Source of the DNA: AWTP1-13 sp963827545
GTDB lineage: Bacteria > Pseudomonadota > Alphaproteobacteria > Rhizobiales > Hyphomicrobiaceae
DNA length: 64,000 nucleotides
Reading direction: 5' to 3'
NCBI GenBank assembly: GCA_963827545.1
Contig: CAWHBI010000031.1
Coordinates: 67,384-131,383, forward strand
The stretch's first letter is position 1; every line of letters begins with the position of its first letter. A program made the translations under genes and the position numbers. Shown piece by piece: positions 8,949-18,297 of this stretch. The notes below the pieces were generated by a model. The model did not search any database and had not been told where the DNA came from. It worked only from the letters and a program-made list of their open reading frames with translations.

Positions 8949-10181
8949 GTGATCGACCTCATTGTCCGCAACGCGCGTTTGGCACACCGCTCGTCCGACG
9001 GGCCTTTGGACATTGGCGTCAGCAACGATCGCATCGTCGCCGTCGGACCGGGGCTGGCGGCCGAGGCCCAGGTCTACGATGCCAAGGGGCGCCTCGCCTG
9101 CGCGGGCCTGATCGAGACCCACATCCACCTCGACAAATCACGCATCATCGACCGCTGCGCGCCGCAGAGCCGCCGCGACCTCAATCCCATCAGGAGCGTG
9201 GCGCCGCTCAAGAAAGCCATGTCCGTAGAGGACGTGCGGGAGCGGGCGCAACTTACGCTCGAGCACTGCATCGCCCACGGCACCACCCGCATGCGCACGC
9301 AAGTGGAAGTCGATCCCGGGATCGGCATGCGCGGTTTCGAGGCGGTACAATCGCTGGTCGCCGACTACAAATGGGCGATCGACATCGAGATCTGCGTGTT
9401 CGCCCAGGAGGGCCTCACGAACTATCCCGGCACCGACGAGCTGCTGGTCGAGGCGCTGCGACGCGGCGCCAAGTTGATCGGCGGCGCGCCGCGCTACGAC
9501 ACGAACCCTGGGGGCCAGATCGAGCGCGTGTTCGCGCTGGCGCGCGAGTTCGATGTGGACATCGACCTGCATCTCGACGTCGGCAACACGGCGGAGGCGA
9601 TGAACATCCACCTGGTCCGTGAGTTGACCGAGAAGTACCGGCGCGGCGGCCGGGTCGTTGTCGGCCACATGGCCAAGCTGTCGCTGCTGCCCCCCGATCA
9701 GGTGGCCGCGCTCGCCCGTCAGCTCGCCAACGCCGGCATCGCTGTCACGGTGCTACCGGCAACCGACCTCTTCCTCATGGGCCGCGACCAGGACCACAGT
9801 GTCCGCCGCGGCGTGGCCGATGCCAACCTGCTCATTGAGCACGGCGTCAACTGCTCGCTCTCCTCCAACAACGTCCTCAATCCTGCAACCCCCTACGGCG
9901 ACTGCTCGCTGATCCGCATGGCCAACCTCTATGCCAATGTGGTCCAGCTCGACCGGCCAGCCCAGCTTGGCGAGTGCTTCCGCATGCTGACCGACAGATC
10001 GGCTCGACTGCTCAACCTCGGCGACTATGGGCTCGAGATCGGTCGTCCTGCCGATATCGTGGTCGTAGATGCACACTCGCCCGAGCAAGCCATCGCCGAA
10101 ATCGCCCAGCCGGTTGCGGCGTTCAAGCGGGGGAAGCAGACGGTCGCGTGGAATCCGCCCGAGCTGCTGCGGCCGCACTAA
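8949..10181 (+). CDS. amidohydrolase, cytosine-deaminase-like
   Basis: Metal-dependent hydrolase of 410 residues. It has an N-terminal composite beta domain, the HxH metal motif in ETHIHLDKS, a mid-barrel His in DLHLDVGN, and another in VVGHMAKLS. Where the family normally has SxDN with the metal Asp, this protein reads SSNNVLNPATPYGD. The GTG start at 8949 is chosen because AGGAG lies 7 bases upstream and the protein then begins at the expected first strand. Substrates of relatives are cytosine, N-alkylammelides and related ring amides; the actual one is unknown. A Bug-type binding protein gene follows, suggesting uptake and hydrolysis of one compound. Confidence 0.85.
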   Translation: MIDLIVRNARLAHRSSDGPLDIGVSNDRIVAVGPGLAAEAQVYDAKGRLACAGLIETHIHLDKSRIIDRCAPQSRRDLNPIRSVAPLKKAMSVEDVRERAQLTLEHCIAHGTTRMRTQVEVDPGIGMRGFEAVQSLVADYKWAIDIEICVFAQEGLTNYPGTDELLVEALRRGAKLIGGAPRYDTNPGGQIERVFALAREFDVDIDLHLDVGNTAEAMNIHLVRELTEKYRRGGRVVVGHMAKLSLLPPDQVAALARQLANAGIAVTVLPATDLFLMGRDQDHSVRRGVADANLLIEHGVNCSLSSNNVLNPATPYGDCSLIRMANLYANVVQLDRPAQLGECFRMLTDRSARLLNLGDYGLEIGRPADIVVVDAHSPEQAIAEIAQPVAAFKRGKQTVAWNPPELLRPH

Positions 10182-10240
10182 GTCGCGTCATACTCAGGTT
10201 CAACATTGTCGTTGGGCCTGCGCAGCGAGTGGAGAGTGCC

Positions 10241-11227
10241 ATGCGAAAAGCGGTTCTGATCGTCCTGGCGTGCGCCGCTTTGGCGGCCGTGAGCGCGGCG
10301 GCGGCGCAGACCTATCCCGAGCGGCCGATCACCTTCATCGTGCCGTTCGGCGCGGGTGGTCCGCTGGACACGCTGACACGCATCGTCGCCGAGCGCATGC
10401 GCGTTTCGCTCGGCCAGTCGATCATCATCGAAAATGTGACAGGCGCATCCGGCACGATCGGCGTCGGCAGGGCGGCGCGCGCGGCCCCTGACGGCTATAC
10501 GGTGAGCGTCGGCAACTGGCCAACGCATGTCATCAACGGGGCCGTGTTCACCCTTGCTTACGACCTCGTCGGCGATTTCGAGCCTGTCGCGCTCCTATCG
10601 AGCAACCCTTATGTCGTGGTGGGGAGAAAGACCCTGCCGCCCAGGGATCTCAAGGAGCTGATCGCTTATCTCAAGGCCAGTCCCGACGGCGCGACGCACG
10701 GCACGGCGGGACCTGGCGCGGGGCAGCATGTCGGCGGTCTCTACTTCCAGAAGATCGCAGGTGTCACCTTGAAGTTCGTGCCCTATCGCGCCGGCTCTGT
10801 CGATATCATGAAGGACCTGGTGGGCGGCCACATCGACATGACGTTCGACCAGGCCGTCTCGGCTCTGCCATTCATTCGCAATGGTGACGTCAAGGCCTAT
10901 GCCGTGACAGCAAACGCCCGGCTGGCGGCAGCGCCCGACATTCCCACGACCGACGAGGCGGGCGCGCCCGGCGTCTACGTTTCGACCTGGACGGGCCTGT
11001 GGGTGCCCAAGGGCACGCCCAAGCCCGTCATTGCCACGCTCACCGGCGCCGCCATGGCGGCGCTGGCCGACGCCGCCCTGGCCAAGCGCCTCACAGACCT
11101 TGGCCAGGAGATTCCGTCACGCGAACAGCAGACGGCGGAGGCGCTCGGCGTCTACCACAAGGCCGAGATCGAAAAGTGGTGGCCGATCATCAAGGCCGGG
11201 AACATCAAGGCGGAGGCCGGGCGGTAG
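10241..11227 (+). CDS. tripartite tricarboxylate transporter substrate-binding protein (Bug family)
   Basis: Periplasmic binding protein of 328 residues. A signal peptide (hydrophobic run after MRKAVL, cleavage near AAA-QTYPE) precedes the Bug-family hallmarks YPERPITFIVPFGAGG, then N(V)TGASGTIG and the PDGYT loop. Bug proteins bind carboxylates or aromatic and amide ligands. No TctA or TctB membrane gene is adjacent, as is common for orphan Bug proteins. It follows the amidohydrolase by 60 bases and may deliver its substrate. Confidence 0.9.
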   Translation: MRKAVLIVLACAALAAVSAAAAQTYPERPITFIVPFGAGGPLDTLTRIVAERMRVSLGQSIIIENVTGASGTIGVGRAARAAPDGYTVSVGNWPTHVINGAVFTLAYDLVGDFEPVALLSSNPYVVVGRKTLPPRDLKELIAYLKASPDGATHGTAGPGAGQHVGGLYFQKIAGVTLKFVPYRAGSVDIMKDLVGGHIDMTFDQAVSALPFIRNGDVKAYAVTANARLAAAPDIPTTDEAGAPGVYVSTWTGLWVPKGTPKPVIATLTGAAMAALADAALAKRLTDLGQEIPSREQQTAEALGVYHKAEIEKWWPIIKAGNIKAEAGR

Positions 11228-11290
11228 CTGGCTCTTTTGGCATCTGCGGCCCTCCCCCTGCAAGCAGGGAGAGGGAGAGGATGCCACTCG

Positions 11291-12226
11291 TCAGCGGATG
11301 GCGATGGGGTTGATGATGCCCTGGACAGCGCCGGTGATCCTAGGCACGCCGAGCACGAACAGGAACTCGTAGGCCTTGTCGGCGGCCAGCGGACCGGTGT
11401 TCATGTTCTCCAGGATGTAGGTGCCGTTCATCGGGATCAGGATCTGGTGCACCTCGAACACGGTCTTGGTCTCGAAGGGCATCACCTCCAGGCCCCAGCT
11501 GTCGGCGCCCACGGCAAGCACGCCTTTGCCGACAAGGTATTTGGCGCCGTCGACGCCAAGCCCCGGCTCGCCCGAGTTATAGCGCTTGTCGTCCTTGCCG
11601 ATCAGGCTGGCCCAACCGGTATGAAAGAGGACGACGTCGCCCTGCCGGATTTCCACGCCCTGCTTCTTGGCGACCTCTTCGATCTCCTTAGTGTTGAACG
11701 CGGTGCCCTCCTTGACGACATCGGTGCCGAAGTGGGCCGCCATGTCGAGCAGCACGCCGCGCGCGACAAGCGGCGGGATCTTCTCCGCACCGAACTTCTT
11801 GAGGCCATTGGCATCAGCGAAATCGGCAAGCTTGGTGCCGTTGTAGTAGACGTGCTCGACCCCGATATGGCCGAGGCCGTCGATCTGGCTGCCCACGCCG
11901 ACCCAGCCGTCGATGATGTCGTCGTTATAGGTCGTCTTGTTGGGGCCGAGGCCGGGGATGCCCGCCTGTCCTGGCTGCACGATCGTCAGCTTGAAGGTGC
12001 GCGGCGGAAAGGCCGGCGTCTTTGCGTTGGTCTCGATGCCAAGGTTGTACGCTTTTCCGGTCTTGACCAGCTGGGCGGCTTTCACAATGAGGTCCGGCTT
12101 GATGTAGTTGGCCGAGCCGATCTCGTCGTTGGGTCCCCATTTCGACTTCGTCCAGTCCTGCCCGAGGGCCGGGGCAGCAAGCGGGGCGAACGCGAGCAAG
12201 GCGAGCAGTGCGGGCTTCCTGAGCAT
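11291..12226 (-). CDS. cyclase-family hydrolase (kynurenine-formamidase-like), exported
   Basis: A protein of 311 residues in the cyclase/kynurenine formamidase superfamily. The metal-binding motif is visible as an altered HxGTHxDGxxH (GLGHIGVEHVYYNG, with GVGSQIDG before it), followed by a DVVLFHTGW strand. It carries a signal peptide (ALLALLAFAPLAAPALGQ), so it acts in the periplasm. The ATG at 12226 has a GGGAGAAA ribosome site and starts that signal; longer starts to 12352 are not supported. It is convergent with the amidohydrolase/Bug cluster. Confidence 0.82.
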   Translation of the reverse strand: MLRKPALLALLAFAPLAAPALGQDWTKSKWGPNDEIGSANYIKPDLIVKAAQLVKTGKAYNLGIETNAKTPAFPPRTFKLTIVQPGQAGIPGLGPNKTTYNDDIIDGWVGVGSQIDGLGHIGVEHVYYNGTKLADFADANGLKKFGAEKIPPLVARGVLLDMAAHFGTDVVKEGTAFNTKEIEEVAKKQGVEIRQGDVVLFHTGWASLIGKDDKRYNSGEPGLGVDGAKYLVGKGVLAVGADSWGLEVMPFETKTVFEVHQILIPMNGTYILENMNTGPLAADKAYEFLFVLGVPRITGAVQGIINPIAIR

Positions 12227-12431
12227 TGCGGTTTCTCCCATGCTGAGTTTGCAGCTTCGACGGCGGCTGCAACATGAGTGTGCGTCGGCCGGGACGCGCA
12301 GTCCACTACGGGATTTCGGGCGTGAGGCGATGTGCCGGAGCACGCTCGACATTCCTCACGGCCCGGCAAGAATTCGCAAGGCGAGGTGCGGTGGAGCCGA
12401 CAGTCTTGCGTCACCGCACCAGCGCAAATCG

Positions 12432-15400
12432 TCACCGTGCCTTTTGCAGCTTGCTTTCGGGGACGTAGCCCAAGGCCTTGCCCTCCCGAGCGATCTGCGC
12501 CCAGCCCCGTTCGCTCTTGACGAGCGTGACGAGCGTGAAGCGGTCGAGCTGCTGCACCACGCCGCCCTTGCCGCCGGCATCCTTGAAGACCTTGAGCGCC
12601 TCCCTAGTGATGTGGGTCGGTGCGATCGGAATAGGCGCGGCCGGGCCTTTGAGCACCGCTTGGCGCACGCCGAGTGAGAAGTCGTCGCCGGTCGGGGTGA
12701 ACCGCGGCTGCTGGCGGACGCCGAACGCGCGCTGGCTGATGGCCGGCACCTGAAGACTGATGTGCGCGGCGATGCCATACACCGTAACGGGTTGAGCAGG
12801 CGCACCCTCCGGCCGGTGCAGAGCTTCGAGCAGGGCATAGGTCAAGCACGCCGTGGCCATTGTAGCCTTCGTAGGCGGCCTTGCCTGGCGGCGCCGCGGC
12901 AATAGTGTTGCGCCCCGTAGCGTGCTCGAGCTGCGCCATCACTGTCTCGTGCGCGCGGTCGCCGCTGCGGAACATCTCGTTGGCGCCGGATTCGCAGGCG
13001 TCCAGAACGACGAGGCTCTTTTCGGCTGGGATCTTTGCTTGCCAGTCCCGCCATTTGTCTGACCCGATGCCGTTCTTTTCTATGGTGTGGCCCTTCTCCA
13101 GGTTGAAGTCCTGCGGGAGATAGAACCAGCCCTCGCCGGCGATCGAGCGTCCGTGCCCGCCCAGGAACAGAACGAACACGTCTCTTGCCCTGACGGTCCT
13201 GGATAGCCGTTCGAATTCGGCCGCGATGCTGCGCTCGGTCACCTGCGCATCCAGCAGCGTCGTCACCTGGATGTCCGAAAACAGCGGCTCGCCCTCGATT
13301 TTCGCGCTGCCCACGGCCTTCAGCGCAGCGGCGAACGAGCTCGCGTCCGTGGCGGCGTGGCGCAGCTGCCAGTCGGGCTTCAGGTATTTGTCCACGCCGA
13401 GGGCCAGCACGAACAGACGGGGCCGCTCCTGCAGGGCCACGCCCCAGGCATCGACTGGGAAGCGCAGCGGTGGCGCCGCCAGCAGGCCTGAGCCATTGTA
13501 AGCGAGGATCTCGACCTCGTTGGTCTTGCTGGGATCGACAGTGAGCGTTTGCTTCATGATCGCATAGCGGCCCGGAGCGGGCGGCCCGCCGAGGCCCGGC
13601 GCGGTGGTTGCGCCCTGGGTCTTGCCGTTGACCCGCCAGATCACCTTGGCTCCGATGCCGCCGCCCGTGTCGCTGAGGCGCGCGGCGAGCTTGATCGTCT
13701 CCCCGGTCTTTTCCGTACGGTCAGGGAGCAGCTCGATTTGCGGCGCGGGGCCGGAATCGAGGATTCTCTCGAGGTTGATCCTGCGGGCGGCGTCCTTGTA
13801 CTTGCTCTCCGGATCGCCTTTGAGCCGCTCCTCGACCAGGTCGGGGCGATGCAGGTGGTCGTAGAACTGCATGACGGAGTAGGGCTCCAGCCCGCGCACG
13901 ATGCTCAACGCTTCGGTGCCATGGGGTGGGGCGGCGAAGAAGCCTGCCGGCGTGATAGCGAGCCACTCGTCCTTCGGTGCATCCAGCAGCGTCACGAGCA
14001 GCTCGCCGGTGGCCTGGTTCCAGATTCTGACAGCGTCGCCGCCTGTGATGACGCGGCTGCGCCCCGGTAAGAACCTCTGGGACCAGAAGTCGCCTGAGTG
14101 TCGCTCGAACGCGCGGACAAGCTGCCCGGTCGCCGCGTCCCACACTGCCAACGTCTTGTCCCGGGCTCCCACCACCAAGTAGCGGCCATCGGGCGAGAAC
14201 GTGGCCTCACCCGAGGACTCGCTGAACGTGGCGATGAGCCGGCCCGTCGCTGTGTCCCATAGCTTCAACGTCGCGTCCCAACGCTCAGGGTTCTGGCTGG
14301 TCGACAGCACACGCTGGCTGCCTGGCGCGAATTCGACGCTGTAGATCGCGTCCGTGTGCCCTTCAAACGTGCGCACGAGCAGCCCAGAGACCGCATCCCA
14401 CAGCTTGAGCATCTTGTCGTTGCTGCCCGAAAGCACGAGCGACCCGTCGGGCGAGAACGCGACGGCTCTCACCGCATCCGTATGCCCTTCGAACGTGCGG
14501 ATGAGCTGCCCTGTGGCCGCGTCTTCGAGCTTGAAAGCATGATCTCCGCCAGGGATCACCATCCGGGCACCGTCAGGTGACCAGTCCATGCTGACGCTGC
14601 CGCTGAAGCTCCTTTCGAAGCTGCGAATGATGTGCCCCGTCGCCGTGTTCCAGAGCTTCACGGTCACACCCGACGAGCTGTCGTTCGGGTCCGTGCTGGC
14701 CGATAGCACCCGGTTGCCGTCGGACGAGAACCTGGCGAGCCAGACCTGGCCGGAGTGCCCCTCGAACGTGCGGATGAGCTGCCCGGTTGCCGTGTCCCAC
14801 AGCTTGAGCGCCTTGTCGTCGCCGCCTGATAGCACTCGGGCGCCGTCGCGCGAAAATGCGGTCGCCGTCACCCTGTCCGTATGCCCTTTGAGAATGCGGA
14901 TTGGCCGCCCGATCTCCGTGTCCCACAACTTCAATACACCGTCACGGCCTCCCGTGAGCACGTGGGCGCCGGTGGGCGACACCTCGATTGGGCCGACCGA
15001 GCTGGCGTGGCCTTCGAAGCTGCGGATGACCCTCCCGGTTGCCGACGCCCACAGCGTCAGCGTGTCAAAGCCGCCCGTCAGCACGTGAGCGCCGTCGGCG
15101 GAGAAGATGGCTGGGATGCCGGCCGGAGTGTTTTGGCCGAGGTTGCCCTCGACCAGGGTGTGCACAAGCCGCCCGGTCGCCGCGTCCCATAGTTTCGACG
15201 TCCTGTCCCAACTGCCCGACAGCACGCGAGCGCCGTCGGGCGAGAACGCCACCGACCTGACGTCTTCGGAGTGCCCCTCGAAAGTGCGAATGAGTTGCCC
15301 TGTCGCCGCATCCCATACCCTGAGGGTTTTGTCGCTGCTCCCTGACAGCACACGGGTGCCGTCGGGCGAAAAAGCCACAGACGCGACCCCGGCGGAGTGC

Positions 15401-16029
15401 CCCTCGAAAGTGCGGATGAGCTGCCCTGTCGCCGCATCCCATACCCTGAGGGTTTTGTCGCTGCTCCCTGACAGCGCACGGGTGCCGTCGGGCGAAAAAG
15501 CCACAGACGCGACCCCGGCGGAGTGCCCCTCGAAAGTGCGGATGAGCTGCCCTGTCGCCGCATCCCATACCCTGAGGGTTTTGTCGCTGCTCCCTGACAA
15601 CACACGGGTGCCGTCGGGCGAAAAAGCCACAGACGCGACCCCGGCGGAGTGCCCCTCGAAAGTGCGGATGACCCGCCCCGTGGCCGTGTCCCAAAGCTTC
15701 ACCGTGTTGTCGCTGCTGCCTGACAGCATACTGGCCCCGTCGGCCGAGAACGCGACCGACCGTACAGGGCTGGCGTGCCCATAGGAGGTGCGGATCAACC
15801 GTCCCGTCGCCACCTCCCAAAGCTTCAGCGCGTTGTCCCAAGCTCCCGACAGCGCATAGGTGCCGTCCGGCGACAACGCGACCGAGGTGATCATCCGCGA
15901 GTGCCTGATGGAGGGCACAATCTCGACCTTCGGGCGGTCCTGTGCCCCTGCGCCTTCGGCGAGCAAGAGCGGTGACGCAAACAGCGCAATTGCCAACGCA
16001 CAACGCAATTGCTTCGAGCACGTCCACAT
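12432..16029 (-). CDS. secreted WD40-repeat / caspase-like / SH3 protein (frameshifted)
   Basis: Giant protein of about 1198 residues. A signal peptide (LRCALAIALFASPLLLAEGAGAQ) is followed by about 14 WD40 repeats (residues 40-690), a C14 caspase-like domain (about 870-1090) with His in FLGGHGRS (about residue 959) and Cys in VLDACESG (about 1012), and a C-terminal bacterial SH3-like segment (VVQQLDRFTLVTLVKSERGW). The frame breaks at 12844-12845, where GTGCTTGACC should read GTGCTGACC; one extra T moves the tail into another frame, and total length minus one is divisible by 3. The ATG at 16029 is chosen because it starts the signal peptide. An S1 protease gene lies upstream on the same strand. 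Function unknown; a beta-propeller sensor controlling a protease is an inference. Confidence 0.82.
15271..15648. repeat. three near-identical 126-bp tandem repeats encoding WD40 units
   Basis: Exact 126-base period (landmark adenines at 15270, 15396, 15522, 15648). Units differ by only a few bases and encode the same 42-residue WD40 blade with SGSSDKTLRVWDAATG. The flanking blades of the same gene are far more diverged, so this is recent internal duplication within the propeller. Such near-identity can also collapse or expand during assembly. Confidence 0.9.
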
Positions 16030-16462
16030 GGATAGCCGTCCCTCTACTCTGGCCCACGCGCACGTGGATCGCAGCCAAATCAGCCGTCCAATCGGCTGTT
16101 GCCGCGATCCACCCTTGCCGCCGGCTTCAAACTGCTTGCGATAGAAATGCGTCACGCTCCCGCGCACAATGACTGTGCGCAGGCTTCCGGCCACATCCCA
16201 TTATCACGTGCATCGCGGCTGCGCGTCCTCCGAACGAATGAGATCTCGAATGAATCTGGACCGGCTCAAAGGCCCGCAAACCAACAGCTTTTCCCTATGT
16301 TGCGTCAGTACAACACTCGTTCCGTGTATGCGTTGAACCCGTCCTTTCCCCGGAAAGGAGCACGGCAAACAGTCGGCTTCGGCCACCCCTATTGGACTTG
16401 CCCCCATCGCGGCCCTTCTGCAGCAAAATTGGCGCACTGTTGGCACTCTCAGGTAGACCTGC
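16030..16462. other. 433-base gap between protease and WD40-caspase genes
   Basis: No convincing gene on either strand. The only structure I see is a short dyad, TCCTTTCC-CC-GGAAAGGA at 16342-16359, which could be an operator or hairpin. The promoter of the WD40-caspase gene should lie toward 16050-16150, but I cannot place it with confidence. Confidence 0.4.
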
Positions 16463-17326
16463 TTAGCGCTGGGGATCACGCGTCCGGATCAAGGCATCGA
16501 TGAAGGATGCGGCGGATGGGCCAAAACCCATGACCGCCACATAGCCGGCATCGGGCCGTTTCTCGTGCGCGGCCCCGGCGCTGAGGCCGATGAGGAAGGC
16601 TTCTTCTCCCTGCAGGAGAAGAAGCGGTGAGCCGGAATCACCAGGCCGCGCATCGCAGCGGTTCAACATCGCGCCCGGCAAACGTTGGGAAACGGCTGCA
16701 GAGCAACCGCGGTGGACGGACAGCAAATATCTGCGGTCGACACTGTATCCCGCACGCGCGATCTCGCCGGCGGCGACCTCCCGCACAAGTGCGTCGTCGG
16801 AGAAGGCTCTTACGGGCACGGGCTTGACGGCAAGCGGAATTTGCAGCCGTACCAGCGCCCAGTCGTGAGCAACGAGATCCATGCGGATGGTCCTGCGCGC
16901 CGGATCGGTGCCTCCGCTGGCGTCGAACTTGGGCGAGACGATGAGCTCCTCGGCCCTGGAATGACCAGCCGCGGTGTCGCGCGCCTGGCCTGCAACAAAG
17001 TGCACGTTCTCGGGCTTGACCCAGCGTCCGAGCCGGTGGTCGAACAGGCAGTGACCCGCCGTCAGCACGAGCCGCTCGCCGACCAGCGTGCCTGTGCAAT
17101 GCCGGCGGGTGACGCTGTCGGCGACGTTGACGCGGCCGATCGCGTGCCAGGGCCAGACCGTCGGCTCCATCGGAACGCGCTGGTCCTTGCCCGAGAAGAA
17201 TGCCCCCCAGCGCGGATCCGGCACGCCGAGCTGCTCCTGGCCGCTCGCGGGGAAACTCGCGCCCAGCAGCACTGGGAGAAGCACGCATGCCGAGCGCCAG
17301 ATTCCCCAGATGCTCATGAGCGCCAT
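16463..17326 (-). CDS. trypsin-like serine peptidase (S1), secreted
   Basis: Chymotrypsin-fold protease of 287 residues. A signal peptide (IWGIWRSACVLLPVLLGASFPASGQ) is followed by the catalytic His in LTAGHC, Asp in AHDWALV, and Ser in GDSGSP, so the triad is complete. Four or more cysteines suggest disulfides. It acts in the periplasm or outside the cell. The ATG at 17326 is preferred over a GTG at 17365; an ATG at 17317 is also possible. It lies upstream of the WD40-caspase gene on the same strand, a pairing of two secreted proteases. Confidence 0.88.
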   Translation of the reverse strand: MALMSIWGIWRSACVLLPVLLGASFPASGQEQLGVPDPRWGAFFSGKDQRVPMEPTVWPWHAIGRVNVADSVTRRHCTGTLVGERLVLTAGHCLFDHRLGRWVKPENVHFVAGQARDTAAGHSRAEELIVSPKFDASGGTDPARRTIRMDLVAHDWALVRLQIPLAVKPVPVRAFSDDALVREVAAGEIARAGYSVDRRYLLSVHRGCSAAVSQRLPGAMLNRCDARPGDSGSPLLLLQGEEAFLIGLSAGAAHEKRPDAGYVAVMGFGPSAASFIDALIRTRDPQR

Positions 17327-17413
17327 ATCCCGGATGAACCTGTCCCTCGGGACCGACACTATCACGGGTCAGCTGCACGTGGCGTCAGAGCGTGCGCGGA
17401 GCCAGGCGGGCGT

Positions 17414-18199
17414 TCAGCGCGGCGCCATGCGCAACGCACCGTCGAGGCGGATGCATTCGCCGTTGATCATCACATTCTCGCAGATGTGGACAGCGAGAGC
17501 CGCGTATTCAGCCGGGCTGCCGAGACGGGCAGGGAAAGGCACCGAAGCCGCGAGCGACTTCTGCGCCTCCTGGGAGAGGCCATCGAACATCGGCGTCAAG
17601 AACAGGCCGGGCATGATGGTGACCACGCGGATGCCGTCGCGGGAGAGGTCGCGCGCCACCGGCAAAGTCATCGAAGCGACGCCGCCCTTGGAGGCCGAGT
17701 AGGCCACCTGGCCGATCTGGCCGTCCTGCGCCGCGACCGAGGAGGTGCAGAGCATCACGCCGCGCTCACCGTCCTGATTTACGGGCTGGGTCGCCTGCAT
17801 GCCGATCGCCGACTTGGCCATCATCAGGAAGGTACCGATCAGGTTCACCTGGATCACCTTGGCGAAGGTTGCGAGGTCGTGCGGCTCGATAGCGTTGGTC
17901 TCCTTCACCCGCCTGGAGATGCGCTTGGCCACGCCGATGCCGGCGCAGTTGACGAGAATGCGCTCCTGGCCGTGGGCCTTGCGGGCCGCCGCCAGCGCCT
18001 CATCGACACTTGCCTCGTTGGTGACATCGCATTTGGCGAACGCGCCGCCGAGTTCCTTGGCCAGCTTCTCACCGGCCTCCGCATTGAGATCGAGGAGCGC
18101 GACCTTCACGCCCTTGCCGGCGAGCGCCCTGGCCGTGGCGGCACCGAGGCCCGAGGCCCCTCCAGTGATCACGGCGGCAATATCCTTCGAAAGCTGCAT
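17414..18199 (-). CDS. SDR-family 3-hydroxyacyl-CoA dehydrogenase-like oxidoreductase
   Basis: Classical short-chain dehydrogenase of 261 residues. Cofactor motif TGGASGLG, NAG motif as VNCAGIG, and catalytic Ser with YSASK (Tyr and Lys) are all present. An insert around residues 95-110 (RRVKETNAIEPHDL) and the overall pattern match type-II 3-hydroxyacyl-CoA dehydrogenases (HSD17B10-like), which oxidise 3-hydroxyacyl-CoA with NAD. The start at 18199 has a GGGGAAGAGG ribosome site. It stands alone between the protease and TRAP permease genes. Confidence 0.9.
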   Translation of the reverse strand: MQLSKDIAAVITGGASGLGAATARALAGKGVKVALLDLNAEAGEKLAKELGGAFAKCDVTNEASVDEALAAARKAHGQERILVNCAGIGVAKRISRRVKETNAIEPHDLATFAKVIQVNLIGTFLMMAKSAIGMQATQPVNQDGERGVMLCTSSVAAQDGQIGQVAYSASKGGVASMTLPVARDLSRDGIRVVTIMPGLFLTPMFDGLSQEAQKSLAASVPFPARLGSPAEYAALAVHICENVMINGECIRLDGALRMAPR

Positions 18200-18297
18200 G
18201 TCCTCTTCCCCAACAGAAATCGAACCACATCGCGCCCAGCCGCGTGGGCCAAGCAATCCGGGCAGACACTAGGGGCGGCCTGTGCCGAGGTAAAGCA

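Noticed and set aside
12604..12850. Native C-terminus of the WD40-caspase protein in its original frame (Arg/Ala-rich tail)
   Set aside because: The tail is typical out-of-frame GC-rich sequence, while the neighbouring frame continues the caspase fold (TYALLEALHR) and an SH3-like domain.
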